A stretch of 64,000 bases of DNA from Bacilli bacterium (GTDB lineage: Bacteria; Bacillota_I; Bacilli_A; RFN20; CAG-826), in the NCBI GenBank assembly GCA_017447165.1, contig JAFSOD010000003.1, positions 36,801 through 100,800 of the forward strand, given 5' to 3'. Below, one piece after another: positions 53,197-61,902 of this stretch (the stretch's first letter is position 1; every line of letters starts with the position of its first letter). The notes under the pieces are model-generated. The model saw only the letters and a program-made list of their open reading frames with translations. It did no database searches and was not told the DNA's origin. Both the position numbers and the translations under genes were made by a program.

Positions 53197-53223
53197 TTAG
53201 CACTCCACATCTTTAAGTGCTAA
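53197..53223. promoter_or_regulatory. CIRCE operator 1
   Basis: TTAGCACTC-N9-AAGTGCTAA, 9-9-9 spacing, lies between the -10 and the hrcA Shine-Dalgarno. It differs from the canonical TTAGCACTC-N9-GAGTGCTAA only by A for G at the first base of the right half. Confidence 0.93.
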
Positions 53224-53227
53224 TACT

Positions 53228-53255
53228 ATTATAACTTCTTTGTTAGCACTGTCAA
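53228..53255 (-). promoter_or_regulatory. Promoter of the hrcA-grpE-dnaK-dnaJ operon
   Basis: TTGACA (plus strand 53250-53255) and TATAAT (53228-53233) with a 16-base spacer. The -35 lies inside CIRCE operator 2, and CIRCE operator 1 is downstream of the -10, so HrcA can block the promoter on both sides. Confidence 0.9.
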
Positions 53256-53269
53256 CACCAAAGTGCTAA
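53243..53269. promoter_or_regulatory. CIRCE operator 2
   Basis: TTAGCACTG-N9-AAGTGCTAA with 9-9-9 spacing overlaps the -35 of the heat-shock operon. Both halves differ by one base from the canonical CIRCE. Confidence 0.9.
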
Positions 53270-53294
53270 AAATTTATGTTACAAAGTAAAAATA

Positions 53295-53317
53295 TGAAAA
53301 AAGACGCTTTTCGCGCC
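53295..53317 (-). terminator. Terminator after hemW
   Basis: On the minus strand GGCGC-GAAAA-GCGTC (5 bp with one wobble) is followed by TTTTTT. It separates hemW from the heat-shock promoter. Confidence 0.7.
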
Positions 53318-53344
53318 TATAAATTCTTATATTTTTATTATTAA

Positions 53345-54451
53345 TTACGCTAGATCAAGGTAGATTTTGTCTAGAATCATCATTCCCTCAAACGTTGGAG
53401 CAAGAACATTGTCTTGAAGAGTTAGATAGCCCTGGGCAATATATTCATCAATCACTTGTTTATGAGATGCGTATAAATCAACACCAAACTTCTTTTGATA
53501 GTCGATTAGATTTACACCAAATTTAGTTCTGAGTCTAAGCATCAATTCATAGTCTTTTTCATCACTTGGGGTTACTATTTCTTGTTCAATTTCATTCATA
53601 AATGAAACATACTGGTTGAAGTTAGTTGAATTCTTATATCTGATGTTATCGATATATCCACTAGCGCCCAGCCCGATGCCATAATATCTTTTGTTATTCC
53701 AATACACTAAATTGTGTTTACTTTCATATCCTGGAAGAGCCCAGTTAGACACTTCATAGTGAGTAAATCCACTCTTTTCTAATAAGCTGTTGATTGATTT
53801 ATATGCCTGATAAGCAAACTCTTCATCAGGTTCTTCGATTTTGTTGATATAGAACACAGTGTGCTCATGAACAGTTAAACTATAACAAGAAATATGTTTT
53901 GGCTTTAAAGATAAGATATTTTTAATATCTTCTTCTAACATTTTAAAGGACACATTTGGTAGGCCAATGATTAAATCAAGGTTGATATTATCAATATTAT
54001 TGTCTCGTAGATTCCTCATCACAGATTTCACATCACTAAAAGTGTGCTTACGGTTAATTGACTTTAAGATTTGATCGTGTGTTGATTCTACCCCAATAGA
54101 AACGCGGTTAACTCCATATTTTTTAAGTTGTTTTATCTTTGATAAAGATAGAGACTCTGGATTTGCTTCCACTGTATATTCAATAGCATTTTTAGAGTAT
54201 GGTTCTACCATTTTAAGTAGGGCTTCAAATTGTTTATCATCCAAAGATGTTGGAGTTCCTCCACCGATATAAATGGTTTTAATGTCTTTGTTTTGCACTC
54301 TTTCGTTAAGTTCTCTTTTAAGAGCAACTAGATACTTTTTTGCAAAAGAATGAAAATACTGCAACTTCGTAAAGTCACAGTAATCACATATTGATTCACA
54401 AAATGGAATGTGAATATATAAAGCTGTTGGAAGATTAATCTTCGTCCTCAT
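53345..54451 (-). CDS. hemW: Radical SAM protein HemW
   Basis: A radical SAM protein related to coproporphyrinogen dehydrogenase; HemW proteins bind haem and are not true HemN. The 368-residue product has YIHIPFCESICDYCDF (about 12-27), where Phe follows the third cluster Cys as in HemW, then TIYIGGGTPTSL (about 60) and VNRVSIGVES (about 113). The haem-independent Mollicutes also keep homologues. The lepA...hemW-hrcA order is conserved. The frame opens at 54493, inside the preceding gene; MRTKINLP at 54451 is the more likely start. Confidence 0.88.
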   Translation of the reverse strand: MRTKINLPTALYIHIPFCESICDYCDFTKLQYFHSFAKKYLVALKRELNERVQNKDIKTIYIGGGTPTSLDDKQFEALLKMVEPYSKNAIEYTVEANPESLSLSKIKQLKKYGVNRVSIGVESTHDQILKSINRKHTFSDVKSVMRNLRDNNIDNINLDLIIGLPNVSFKMLEEDIKNILSLKPKHISCYSLTVHEHTVFYINKIEEPDEEFAYQAYKSINSLLEKSGFTHYEVSNWALPGYESKHNLVYWNNKRYYGIGLGASGYIDNIRYKNSTNFNQYVSFMNEIEQEIVTPSDEKDYELMLRLRTKFGVNLIDYQKKFGVDLYASHKQVIDEYIAQGYLTLQDNVLAPTFEGMMILDKIYLDLA

Positions 54452-54668
54452 CCTTATATTGTTCAACCGCTTTAGCGGTTTCTTCATCGTCAATTGGTTT
54501 TAAGACGCGTTCCATCTCTTCTCTAACGATTTGTTCCTCGGTTGGTTTATCGTCTTTTTTTAGTTTTGGTTTTAAGTATAAATAAATTAAGAAGGCAACT
54601 AAGGCGATAGCTGCTGCAGCGCCTAAGATGATAAGGAATATAATTCCTCCGTTTAATGCTAATACCAT
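54435..54668 (-). CDS. Small single-span membrane protein, unrecognised
   Basis: The 77-residue protein has an N-terminal membrane helix (about 8-33, GIIFLIILGAAAAIALVAFLIYLYL), a short basic stretch and an acidic tail (PTEEQIVREEMERVLKPIDDEE). It is not recognised. It lies 21 bases after the Fic-like gene and overlaps the hemW start by 17 bases, so it belongs to that unit. The layout (out-in helix with charged tail) recalls YneF in this same window, but no homology is claimed. Confidence 0.75.
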   Translation of the reverse strand: MVLALNGGIIFLIILGAAAAIALVAFLIYLYLKPKLKKDDKPTEEQIVREEMERVLKPIDDEETAKAVEQYKDEDED

Positions 54669-54689
54669 AATTTATATCTCACTTTCTGA

Positions 54690-56132
54690 TTAATTTCTTT
54701 TCACTGGTGTATAAACAAATTTCTTGCCGGCTGGTGCTTTCGCGTAATAGCCAAACTCTACGAGTTTATCCATTGAAGTTCTTGCAGTTTCATAGACACA
54801 TTTAGTGGCTTTCTTGTATTGATCAATTGTGTAATACATACCAAGCGTGCAGTGTCTAGCGTAGAAATACGCTTGTTTCTTAGATAATCTTACATCTAAT
54901 TCAAGTAGATGTCTTTCTAATCTAGTAGCTGTTTTCTCGTCAAGTTCTTCTGGGATATAAGATATAGCAAGACCAACTGGTTTTTCAACAACTGCAGCAG
55001 GTTTTACTTCAACTTCTTCTTTGATGACTTTTTTAACCACCACAGTTGGAGCAGGCTCTTCTACTTTTTTAACTTCTTCAACAATAACTTCCTTAACTGG
55101 CTCAGGCTTTGCCTCTTCTTTAACAGGTTCTTCAGTCTTAACTTCTTCATCTAATTGATAGAAGTCATCTCTGATGACCTTAGTGGAATATTCTGCTAAA
55201 GAATCTAATATCTTGTCGAATTCTTTGCCAACAAACTTTAAGGCAAATGTTAAGAAATATGTGACATCAGAACTTGTTTGAACATCATGGAAGATTCTCT
55301 CCATTTCACCTTCGTTTTCGTTTAAAAATGTTTCTAAAGGAAGATAAACGGCGAATTCACCAACTGAATAATGAGCAAGGACTGCTTTAGCAAATAAAAC
55401 AGAAATCTCATTATTGAATTTATCAAATGGTTTAACGAATTGAATGTAATAATAGCTGATTAAAGCACGGCATAAAGGAGATACATTGGTCTTTTCAACA
55501 AAGTTGAATAAAGAATCCATCATTGGTTCAATTAAATGGGTAGGTGCACATTTATAGACGCGGGAAATAAGGACATTTGCCCCGCTATCTTCAATCTCTT
55601 TTGTACGGTAGAAAGAGGTTAATTCATCATTTCCTGTAACTTTGCTATATAAGTCTGCTAAGAAATCGACATCAAGAGTTTCTTCATATTTAGCCTCGAC
55701 AAATCTTAATCCTTTTAAATAGTTTGCTGATGCAACATCACTAATAATTCCTAAAACAACCTTTCTAGCATGTTCTTCATCACAAACCGCTAAGTTTGCT
55801 AAAGCAACATTTTGTAAGCTTCTTACCAAACATGATTGTTTGAAATATTGTTTATCACTATTAACGCTATCAAGTTTGTTTGCTTCGCTAACAATTCTTA
55901 ATAATTTAGCCTCGACAGTATTTAAGTTGCTGGAAATAGTTGGGCAAAGACAAACTCTAAGTTGATTCTTGTCTGTTCCTCTAATAGCTAAATAATGGCA
56001 GAATGGAGCACGATAAGATAAAATCTTATCCCAAACACCATCAATCACAGAGATCTTTAATTCTCTAGATACTTCATTTTTTGTTGCGTATTTGTCTTCA
56101 GTAAATCTTACTGCAATGTCATTAACACCCAT
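54690..56132 (-). CDS. Fic-like protein with degenerate catalytic motif and winged helix
   Basis: The 480-residue protein appears to carry a Fic fold (about 80-300). At about 229-240, where active enzymes have HPFxDGNGR, it reads KPFDKFNNE, so catalytic His, acidic residue and Arg are all gone. A proline/glutamate/lysine-rich repeat linker (about 325-395, units such as EEPVKEEAKPEPVKE) leads to a C-terminal winged-helix-like part (about 400-475, ATKCVYETARTSMDKLVEFGYY). I infer a non-enzymatic, perhaps regulatory protein. The promoter TTGTAA-N17-TATAAT and AAGGAG lie upstream. Confidence 0.6.
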   Translation of the reverse strand: MGVNDIAVRFTEDKYATKNEVSRELKISVIDGVWDKILSYRAPFCHYLAIRGTDKNQLRVCLCPTISSNLNTVEAKLLRIVSEANKLDSVNSDKQYFKQSCLVRSLQNVALANLAVCDEEHARKVVLGIISDVASANYLKGLRFVEAKYEETLDVDFLADLYSKVTGNDELTSFYRTKEIEDSGANVLISRVYKCAPTHLIEPMMDSLFNFVEKTNVSPLCRALISYYYIQFVKPFDKFNNEISVLFAKAVLAHYSVGEFAVYLPLETFLNENEGEMERIFHDVQTSSDVTYFLTFALKFVGKEFDKILDSLAEYSTKVIRDDFYQLDEEVKTEEPVKEEAKPEPVKEVIVEEVKKVEEPAPTVVVKKVIKEEVEVKPAAVVEKPVGLAISYIPEELDEKTATRLERHLLELDVRLSKKQAYFYARHCTLGMYYTIDQYKKATKCVYETARTSMDKLVEFGYYAKAPAGKKFVYTPVKRN

Positions 56133-56159
56133 ATTATTACTCCTTTGCTGTTTATATTA

Positions 56160-56187
56160 TAAAAAAAGCAGATTTGTTTTACAATAG
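56160..56187 (-). promoter_or_regulatory. Promoter of the Fic-like gene
   Basis: On the minus strand TTGTAA and TATAAT are separated by 17 bases and precede the Shine-Dalgarno AAGGAG. It starts directly downstream of a TACTAATT array. Confidence 0.65.
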
Positions 56188-56190
56188 CAA

Positions 56191-56231
56191 AACTAAAAAC
56201 CTACTAATTTTATACCAAATATTTATTAATT
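56191..56231 (+). repeat. TACTAATT array, copy 7 (lepA 3' end)
   Basis: AACTAAAA (56191), TACTAATT (56202), TACCAAAT (56213) and TATTAATT (56224) follow at exact 11-base steps. The last unit contains the lepA stop codon. Confidence 0.68.
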
Positions 56232-58040
56232 TTCTTCTTCGTCAATCGATAAGATTGACATAAACGCTTCTTGTGGCACTTCAACAGAGCCAACTTTCTT
56301 CATTCGCTTTTTGCCTTCTTTTTGTTTCTCTAAAAGCTTCTTTTTACGAGAGATGTCTCCACCATAACACTTGGCAAGAACATCCTTGCGTACGGCTTTC
56401 ACATCTACACGAGCTATAATCTTTCCACCTATAGCCGCTTGGATTGGAATCTCAAATTGTTGACGTGGTATAACGGTTTTAATTCTACGAATTATACCTA
56501 AGCCTCTATTATATGCTTGAGGTCTATAAACAATACTAGATAAGGCGTCTACCACTTGTCCATTTAACAAGACATCCATCTTAATAAGATCGCTTGGTCT
56601 ATAAATAGATGGCTCATAGTCAAATGAGGCATAGCCTTTAGTGCAACTCTTTAACTTGTCAAAGAAATTGTAAACAATTTCTGATAATGGTAATTCGTAC
56701 ACCAAGATCATTCTTGTATCATCAAAATATTGAAGGTCTAAATAGATGCCACGTTTCTCTTGGCAAAGTTCCATAATTGGACCCACATACTCCTTTGGAG
56801 TCATGATGTTAGCCTTCACATATGGTTCTTCAATTCTGTTGATCTTAGAAGAGTCGGGAAGTTTAGATGGGTTATCAATTGGCACCATCTCTCCGTTAGT
56901 GAGATAAACGTGATAAATCACCGAAGGTGCGGTGAGAATTAAATCAATGTTATATTCTCTTTCTAATCTTTCCTGGATGACATCCATATGGAGTAAACCT
57001 AAGAAGCCACATCTAAAGCCAAAACCTAAGGCTTGAGAAGTTTCTGGAACAAATTGTAAGGATGCATCATTTAGAGATAACTTCTCTAAAGCATCCTTTA
57101 AATCTTGATAATCATCGCTATCAACTGGGTATAATCCACAGAACACCATAGGGTTGATATCTCTATAGCCAGGCAAAGCTTTGCTTGCTGGTCTATCAAA
57201 TGAAGTGACTGTATCACCTGGGCGAACATCACGGATGTCTTTAATTTGCGCGCATAAATAGCCAACTTGTCCACATTTTAACTCTTTAAGTTTAATTTCA
57301 TCGGGGGATCTAATGCCAAGTTCGGTAACAATGTAATCTTTGTCAGATTGCATCAATTTAATGTGATCTCCAACCTTAACGGAACCTTCTTTAATTCTAA
57401 TAAGAATTACTACACCCCTATAAGAGTCGTAATATGAATCGAATATCAAAGCCTGTAACGGGGCTGATTCATCTCCATTAGGAGCAGGAATTTCTTTAAC
57501 GATTGCTTCTAGCAATTCATGAATATGAAATCCAGTTTTAGCAGACACTTCCACTGCTTGTTCACTAGATATGCCGATACGTTTTTCGATTTCTTCTTTC
57601 GCCCACTCAGGCATTGCACTAGGTAAATCAATTTTATTGATTACAGGCAAAATTGCTAAGTCGTTATCGATAGCGAGATAAACATTGGCTAAAGTTTGGG
57701 CTTCTACTCCTTGAGTAGCGTCCACTACTAAAACCGCTCCTTCACAAGCTGCTAAGGAACGTGATACTTCGTATGTAAAGTCGACATGCCCTGGAGTGTC
57801 TATCAAATTAAAAATATAGGTGTTGCCATCATCACTTGTGTAGGATAATGTCACCGCATTTAATTTAATAGTGATGCCTCGCTCTCTTTCTAGGTCCATT
57901 GAGTCGAGGATTTGATCCTTCATTTCTCTAGTAGAGACCGCTCCAGTCAATTCTAAAATACGATCCGCAAGTGTACTCTTGCCGTGATCAATATGAGCGA
58001 TGATTGAGAAATTTCTTGTATATTTTTGATCAAAATTCAT
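56226..58040 (-). CDS. lepA: Translation factor LepA (EF-4)
   Basis: A ribosome-associated GTPase. The 604-residue product has G1 AHIDHGKST (about 15), ERGITIK (about 53), DTPGHVDF (about 81) and NKID (about 135), and the LepA-specific C-terminal domain (about 490-600). TATAAT lies 12 bases before the ATG and there is no Shine-Dalgarno, so any leader is very short. Its stop lies in a TACTAATT array. Confidence 0.97.
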   Translation of the reverse strand: MNFDQKYTRNFSIIAHIDHGKSTLADRILELTGAVSTREMKDQILDSMDLERERGITIKLNAVTLSYTSDDGNTYIFNLIDTPGHVDFTYEVSRSLAACEGAVLVVDATQGVEAQTLANVYLAIDNDLAILPVINKIDLPSAMPEWAKEEIEKRIGISSEQAVEVSAKTGFHIHELLEAIVKEIPAPNGDESAPLQALIFDSYYDSYRGVVILIRIKEGSVKVGDHIKLMQSDKDYIVTELGIRSPDEIKLKELKCGQVGYLCAQIKDIRDVRPGDTVTSFDRPASKALPGYRDINPMVFCGLYPVDSDDYQDLKDALEKLSLNDASLQFVPETSQALGFGFRCGFLGLLHMDVIQERLEREYNIDLILTAPSVIYHVYLTNGEMVPIDNPSKLPDSSKINRIEEPYVKANIMTPKEYVGPIMELCQEKRGIYLDLQYFDDTRMILVYELPLSEIVYNFFDKLKSCTKGYASFDYEPSIYRPSDLIKMDVLLNGQVVDALSSIVYRPQAYNRGLGIIRRIKTVIPRQQFEIPIQAAIGGKIIARVDVKAVRKDVLAKCYGGDISRKKKLLEKQKEGKKRMKKVGSVEVPQEAFMSILSIDEEEN

Positions 58041-58067
58041 AATTCGGTAAGCATTATAACATTTATG

Positions 58068-60422
58068 TTAGGATTTGAAAAAGTTTTGTAGTGTCTCTTT
58101 TAATTCATCTATTGATAACACCACTTCATAATCACTCCACTCTTTTTTAAAAAGAGACTTGTAATCATTCCACATATATCTTTCATCAATTAATAAGGCA
58201 GCACCCCTATCCGATTCAGTTCTAATTAATCTTCCTACTGCCTGCATGACTTTATTCATGCCTGGATATGTGTAGGCGTAATTAAACCCGTCCACGTTGT
58301 TGTTTTTATAATATTCAGCAACGTTGTTGCTCTCAAAGTTAATCTTTGGTAAACCAATGCCAATAATAGCGACGCCAATTAAAGAATCGCCAACTAAATC
58401 AATTCCTTCTCCAAAAGCGCCACCAATAATAGCGAGACCAACTTTGCTTCTTTCATTAAATTGATGAAAGTTAGAGATAAAGTCTTGTTTATCTTGCTCG
58501 GTCATATCTTTCTTTTGGATAAAAACATCAACGTTTTCATCAAACTCAAGTAAAGGAAGAATGTTATCTAGATATTCATAGCTCGGTAAATAGACAAAGT
58601 AGTTTCCAACTTTGTTGGATACAAATGTCTTAATATATTTAGCGACATCCGCATAGCTCTTGTCTCTATTTTTATATCTAGTAGATATCTTAGGAGCAAT
58701 GATTAACTTCAAATTCTCTTTAGGGAATGGAGACTCTAAAATCATGCTTTGGTTTTTATTAATATCTCCGCCCAATACGTTCACATAGTACTCAATTGGG
58801 GACAAAGTGGCAGAGAACAAAGCTGTGGAATTAACTCGAGAACAAGTTGAAGACAAGAATCTAGAAGCGTCTAGACAGTAAATTTTAAAGGTAATGTTAT
58901 CTTCAACTTTGTTAACATAGATTAAGAAATGATCAGAAATGAGTTCGGCAATCTTAATAAATTTATTAATCTCGATATATAAATCAGTTAAATCTTTATT
59001 TATAACTTTGTTGTCTTCTTTGCTCACTTCCTGATAGACAGTTACAAAGTGATTGAATTCTTTATATGCTTCTATAGAAAAGTCATCAACTTTTGTGGTA
59101 CCTATTTCAAAAGTATCTTCATAATATTCAAATACTTTGTTGATTCTCGCTAAAGCGTTTTTGATTTTACGGTTTGGAACTCCTTTTAAACTTTTTTTAG
59201 CCTTTAAGAATAATTTCTTATCTACTGAGGCTGAATACATGTCTTTACTACGGTCAACAAGGTTATGAGCCTCATCTACTAAAACTAGATAATGAGACGC
59301 ATCCTCATCAAAATAACGTTTCATATATGAAATTGGATCAAACACATAGTTATAATCACAAATAATCACGTCACAGAATAAAGATAAGTCTAATTCTAAT
59401 TCAAACGGACAGATTCCGTTTTTATTAGCGATATGACGAATTGTTTCATAATCAAAATCGTCATATCTCATGATTGATTCTTTTAAAATGTCTTTGATTT
59501 TGTTGTAATAACCCTTTGCAAAAGGGCATTCATCTGGGTTACAGCTTTGTCCTTTACAGAAGCAAATCTTCTCTTTAGAGGTAATGATTATATCTGAAAT
59601 ATTTAGCCCATTATCCTTTAGGATATTAAGCGCTTTATGAGCGTTTTCTTTACCTGTTGCCTTCGCGGTTAAATAGAAGATTTTACTGAGCTCATCTTGT
59701 TTTAAATATTTTACATATGGGTATATCGCCGACATTGTCTTACCAATACCAGTAGGAGCCTCAATAAAGATTTTTCCTTTATTTTGTGCTGCTTCATAAA
59801 CGGCTTTAGAGAAACTTTTTTGTCCTTTACGATAACTTTTAAACGGGAAAGATAATTGTTCAATAGAGGCGTTCCTTTGCTCGTTTAAACGCATAATAAC
59901 GTTATAGAACTCAAGGTATCTATCTAAATAATCATAAATATCTTTTTCAAGTTCGAAAAACTGATAATAATATTCATCAATCAACTTTTTGCTATTTTTG
60001 CCTTGCTTAATATAGGTGAGTCTTACTCCGATAGAGTCAAGTTTTAATGCGTCCGCGAACATATAGGCATAGCATTTAGCCTGGCCTAAGTGCCATTCGA
60101 GATTCTCTTCACGGAATTCTTCTAGTTCAATCACTGTGGTTTTGATTTCATCAATAATGTATTCTTTCTCACTTTTTTTGATGATACCGTCCGCTCTTCC
60201 TTGAAGAACGATTTCGATATTATCCACTAAGAATTGTTTCTTCAAAGGATATTCAGAAATATAGTTCTTGCCTTGGCTAGATTGATAAACACTATGTAAG
60301 CGACTACCTTCAGTTTGGCTAGAACGATTAAAAACACGGTTATCAATATCACCGCTTCTTAAAAGAAAATCCACCAATTGATGGACTGATAATTCAATGT
60401 GGGCTTTTCTTTCTATTTTCAT
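58068..60422 (-). CDS. DinG/Rad3-type helicase fused to a PD-(D/E)XK-like nuclease domain
   Basis: The 784-residue protein starts with a RecB/Cas4-like nuclease domain (about 1-160): GRADGI (about 75), YIIDEIKTT (about 89; D and ExK) and HLGQAKCYAYMFA (about 108, QxxxY). An XPD/DinG superfamily 2 helicase follows: Walker A APTGIGKT (about 225), iron-sulfur Cys CFCKGQSC...CPF (about 285-300) with a later CPFE, DEAH (about 382), and QAVGRLIR near the end (about 738). A 5'-3' DNA repair role is inferred. Its ATG overlaps the fmt stop (ATGA). Confidence 0.88.
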   Translation of the reverse strand: MKIERKAHIELSVHQLVDFLLRSGDIDNRVFNRSSQTEGSRLHSVYQSSQGKNYISEYPLKKQFLVDNIEIVLQGRADGIIKKSEKEYIIDEIKTTVIELEEFREENLEWHLGQAKCYAYMFADALKLDSIGVRLTYIKQGKNSKKLIDEYYYQFFELEKDIYDYLDRYLEFYNVIMRLNEQRNASIEQLSFPFKSYRKGQKSFSKAVYEAAQNKGKIFIEAPTGIGKTMSAIYPYVKYLKQDELSKIFYLTAKATGKENAHKALNILKDNGLNISDIIITSKEKICFCKGQSCNPDECPFAKGYYNKIKDILKESIMRYDDFDYETIRHIANKNGICPFELELDLSLFCDVIICDYNYVFDPISYMKRYFDEDASHYLVLVDEAHNLVDRSKDMYSASVDKKLFLKAKKSLKGVPNRKIKNALARINKVFEYYEDTFEIGTTKVDDFSIEAYKEFNHFVTVYQEVSKEDNKVINKDLTDLYIEINKFIKIAELISDHFLIYVNKVEDNITFKIYCLDASRFLSSTCSRVNSTALFSATLSPIEYYVNVLGGDINKNQSMILESPFPKENLKLIIAPKISTRYKNRDKSYADVAKYIKTFVSNKVGNYFVYLPSYEYLDNILPLLEFDENVDVFIQKKDMTEQDKQDFISNFHQFNERSKVGLAIIGGAFGEGIDLVGDSLIGVAIIGIGLPKINFESNNVAEYYKNNNVDGFNYAYTYPGMNKVMQAVGRLIRTESDRGAALLIDERYMWNDYKSLFKKEWSDYEVVLSIDELKETLQNFFKS

Positions 60423-61351
60423 TGTAATTTTTCGTGCAATAGGTTTGGATGTCCATTTATAAAGGACATATAATCCATTCTCTTCTTGCCTTCGAGTTGA
60501 ACATCAAGTAGAGCAAGGACTCCGTTTTTGGTTTGTAAATGTAAACCCTTTTTATCAGCTTTAACGATCTCGCCAACTTCTCCAAGAATTTCATCAGAAA
60601 CGATTTCCGAACGATAAATTTTAAATTTAAGTCCTTCTAAATATAAATAGGCTCCTGGAACGTCACTTAACGCTCTAATATAGCCATGTAATTCTTCTTT
60701 TGATTTAAATAAATCAAGTTTTTCTTCTTCAGGTTTGATACTTGGGGCAAAGCTCACTAAAGATTCATCTTGTGGAGTGCCCACTAACTTGCCTCCTAAG
60801 ATATTTGGAAGTTCTCTTAAAATTAATCTAAGAGCAGCATCTCCCATCTTCTTAAATAGAGAGGTTGAGTTATCGCTTGGATCAATTTCCACTTCTTCTT
60901 TAGCGTACATCTCTCCAGCGTCCATCTCTTTAACCATCTTCATTAAAGTCATACCAGTCACTTTATCATTATTCATAAGCGCGTATTGAATAGGGGCCGC
61001 TCCGCGATATTTTGGAAGTAAACTTCCATGGAGATTTAAACATCCTAGAGGAGGGATGTCTAATAAACCCTGAGGAACGATTTGTCCATACGCTAAAGTG
61101 ATAATCACATCTGGATGTAATTCATTAACAAACTCGTATTCTTTTCTAATCTTTAATGGTTGATAAACAGGAATGTTATGATTTGTCGCCACTACTTTAG
61201 TAGGAACAGGCATCAAAACCTTTTTTCTACCTACTGGTCGATCTGGTTGAGCGATAACTGCCACCACATTATAGCCACTAGAAATAATCCCTTCTAAAAC
61301 AGAAGCAGATATTTCTGGAGTTCCCATAAAGACAATGCGTTTGTTATTCAT
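60419..61351 (-). CDS. fmt: Methionyl-tRNA formyltransferase
   Basis: This enzyme formylates initiator Met-tRNA with 10-formyl-THF. The 310-residue product has FMGTPEISASVLEGII (about 8), the catalytic NLHGSLLPKYRGAAPIQYAL region (about 107, Asn, His) and MDAGEMYA (about 147, catalytic Asp). The TGA stop is evidence for the standard code. TATAAT ends 7 bases before the ATG and no Shine-Dalgarno is seen, so translation is probably leaderless. The priA and def genes often adjacent are absent. Confidence 0.96.
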   Translation of the reverse strand: MNNKRIVFMGTPEISASVLEGIISSGYNVVAVIAQPDRPVGRKKVLMPVPTKVVATNHNIPVYQPLKIRKEYEFVNELHPDVIITLAYGQIVPQGLLDIPPLGCLNLHGSLLPKYRGAAPIQYALMNNDKVTGMTLMKMVKEMDAGEMYAKEEVEIDPSDNSTSLFKKMGDAALRLILRELPNILGGKLVGTPQDESLVSFAPSIKPEEEKLDLFKSKEELHGYIRALSDVPGAYLYLEGLKFKIYRSEIVSDEILGEVGEIVKADKKGLHLQTKNGVLALLDVQLEGKKRMDYMSFINGHPNLLHEKLQ

Positions 61352-61364
61352 AAGAATAATTATA
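61352..61364 (-). promoter_or_regulatory. Leaderless promoter of fmt
   Basis: On the minus strand TATAAT (plus strand 61359-61364) is separated from the fmt ATG by only 7 bases. The -35 (TTATTA at 17 bases) is weak. Confidence 0.55.
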
Positions 61365-61398
61365 GACTAAAATGATGTTACTAATAAAGAAAAAAGAG

Positions 61399-61412
61399 TA
61401 CAATATTAAAGA
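61399..61412 (+). promoter_or_regulatory. Leaderless promoter of the phosphodiesterase gene
   Basis: TACAAT at 61399-61404 ends 8 bases before the ATG at 61413, with no Shine-Dalgarno and only weak -35 candidates. Confidence 0.4.
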
Positions 61413-61874
61413 ATGAAAATCTTAGTTGTGAGTGACACTCACGGTAATGAGTCTTTATTAAAAGAATTAGTAAGTAGCTATCCCAAGATGGATTATTATC
61501 TTCATGCAGGTGATAGCGGACTAGATAGAGATACTCTATATCCTTTCGAATCAGTAAGAGGAAATACTGACTATTATCCTTTTGATGAATTATTACGAAT
61601 TTATACCCCGATGGGTTATCTTTTAATTAAACATAAACCTTGGTTTGCTAATGAGCAGATAAAAGATAACAAATTCTTAATAAACGGTCATACCCATCAA
61701 TATAGTTTTTATACTGAAGAGAACAAGATTTTTCTTAATCCTGGTTCCCTTTCTTTACCTAGGGACGGGACTAACGGAACATTCATGATTATGAATATTG
61801 AAAAGGAGTCCGCCTCTATCATAATCTATGATATTGAAACAAAAATTATTCTCATAAATGAACAAATAAGTTAA
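61413..61874 (+). CDS. YfcE/MJ0936-type metallophosphodiesterase
   Basis: The 153-residue calcineurin-like phosphoesterase has all the metal motifs: VVSDTHGN (5-12), HAGDSG (about 31), GNTD (about 50), LLIKHK (about 70) and NGHTHQY (about 91). The family hydrolyses phosphodiesters in vitro; the natural substrate is unknown. It is divergent from fmt and followed by the acyl synthetase gene after 28 bases. No Shine-Dalgarno. Confidence 0.9.
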   Translation: MKILVVSDTHGNESLLKELVSSYPKMDYYLHAGDSGLDRDTLYPFESVRGNTDYYPFDELLRIYTPMGYLLIKHKPWFANEQIKDNKFLINGHTHQYSFYTEENKIFLNPGSLSLPRDGTNGTFMIMNIEKESASIIIYDIETKIILINEQIS

Positions 61875-61902
61875 AATACACAAGGAAATAAAGGAGATTA
61901 CT

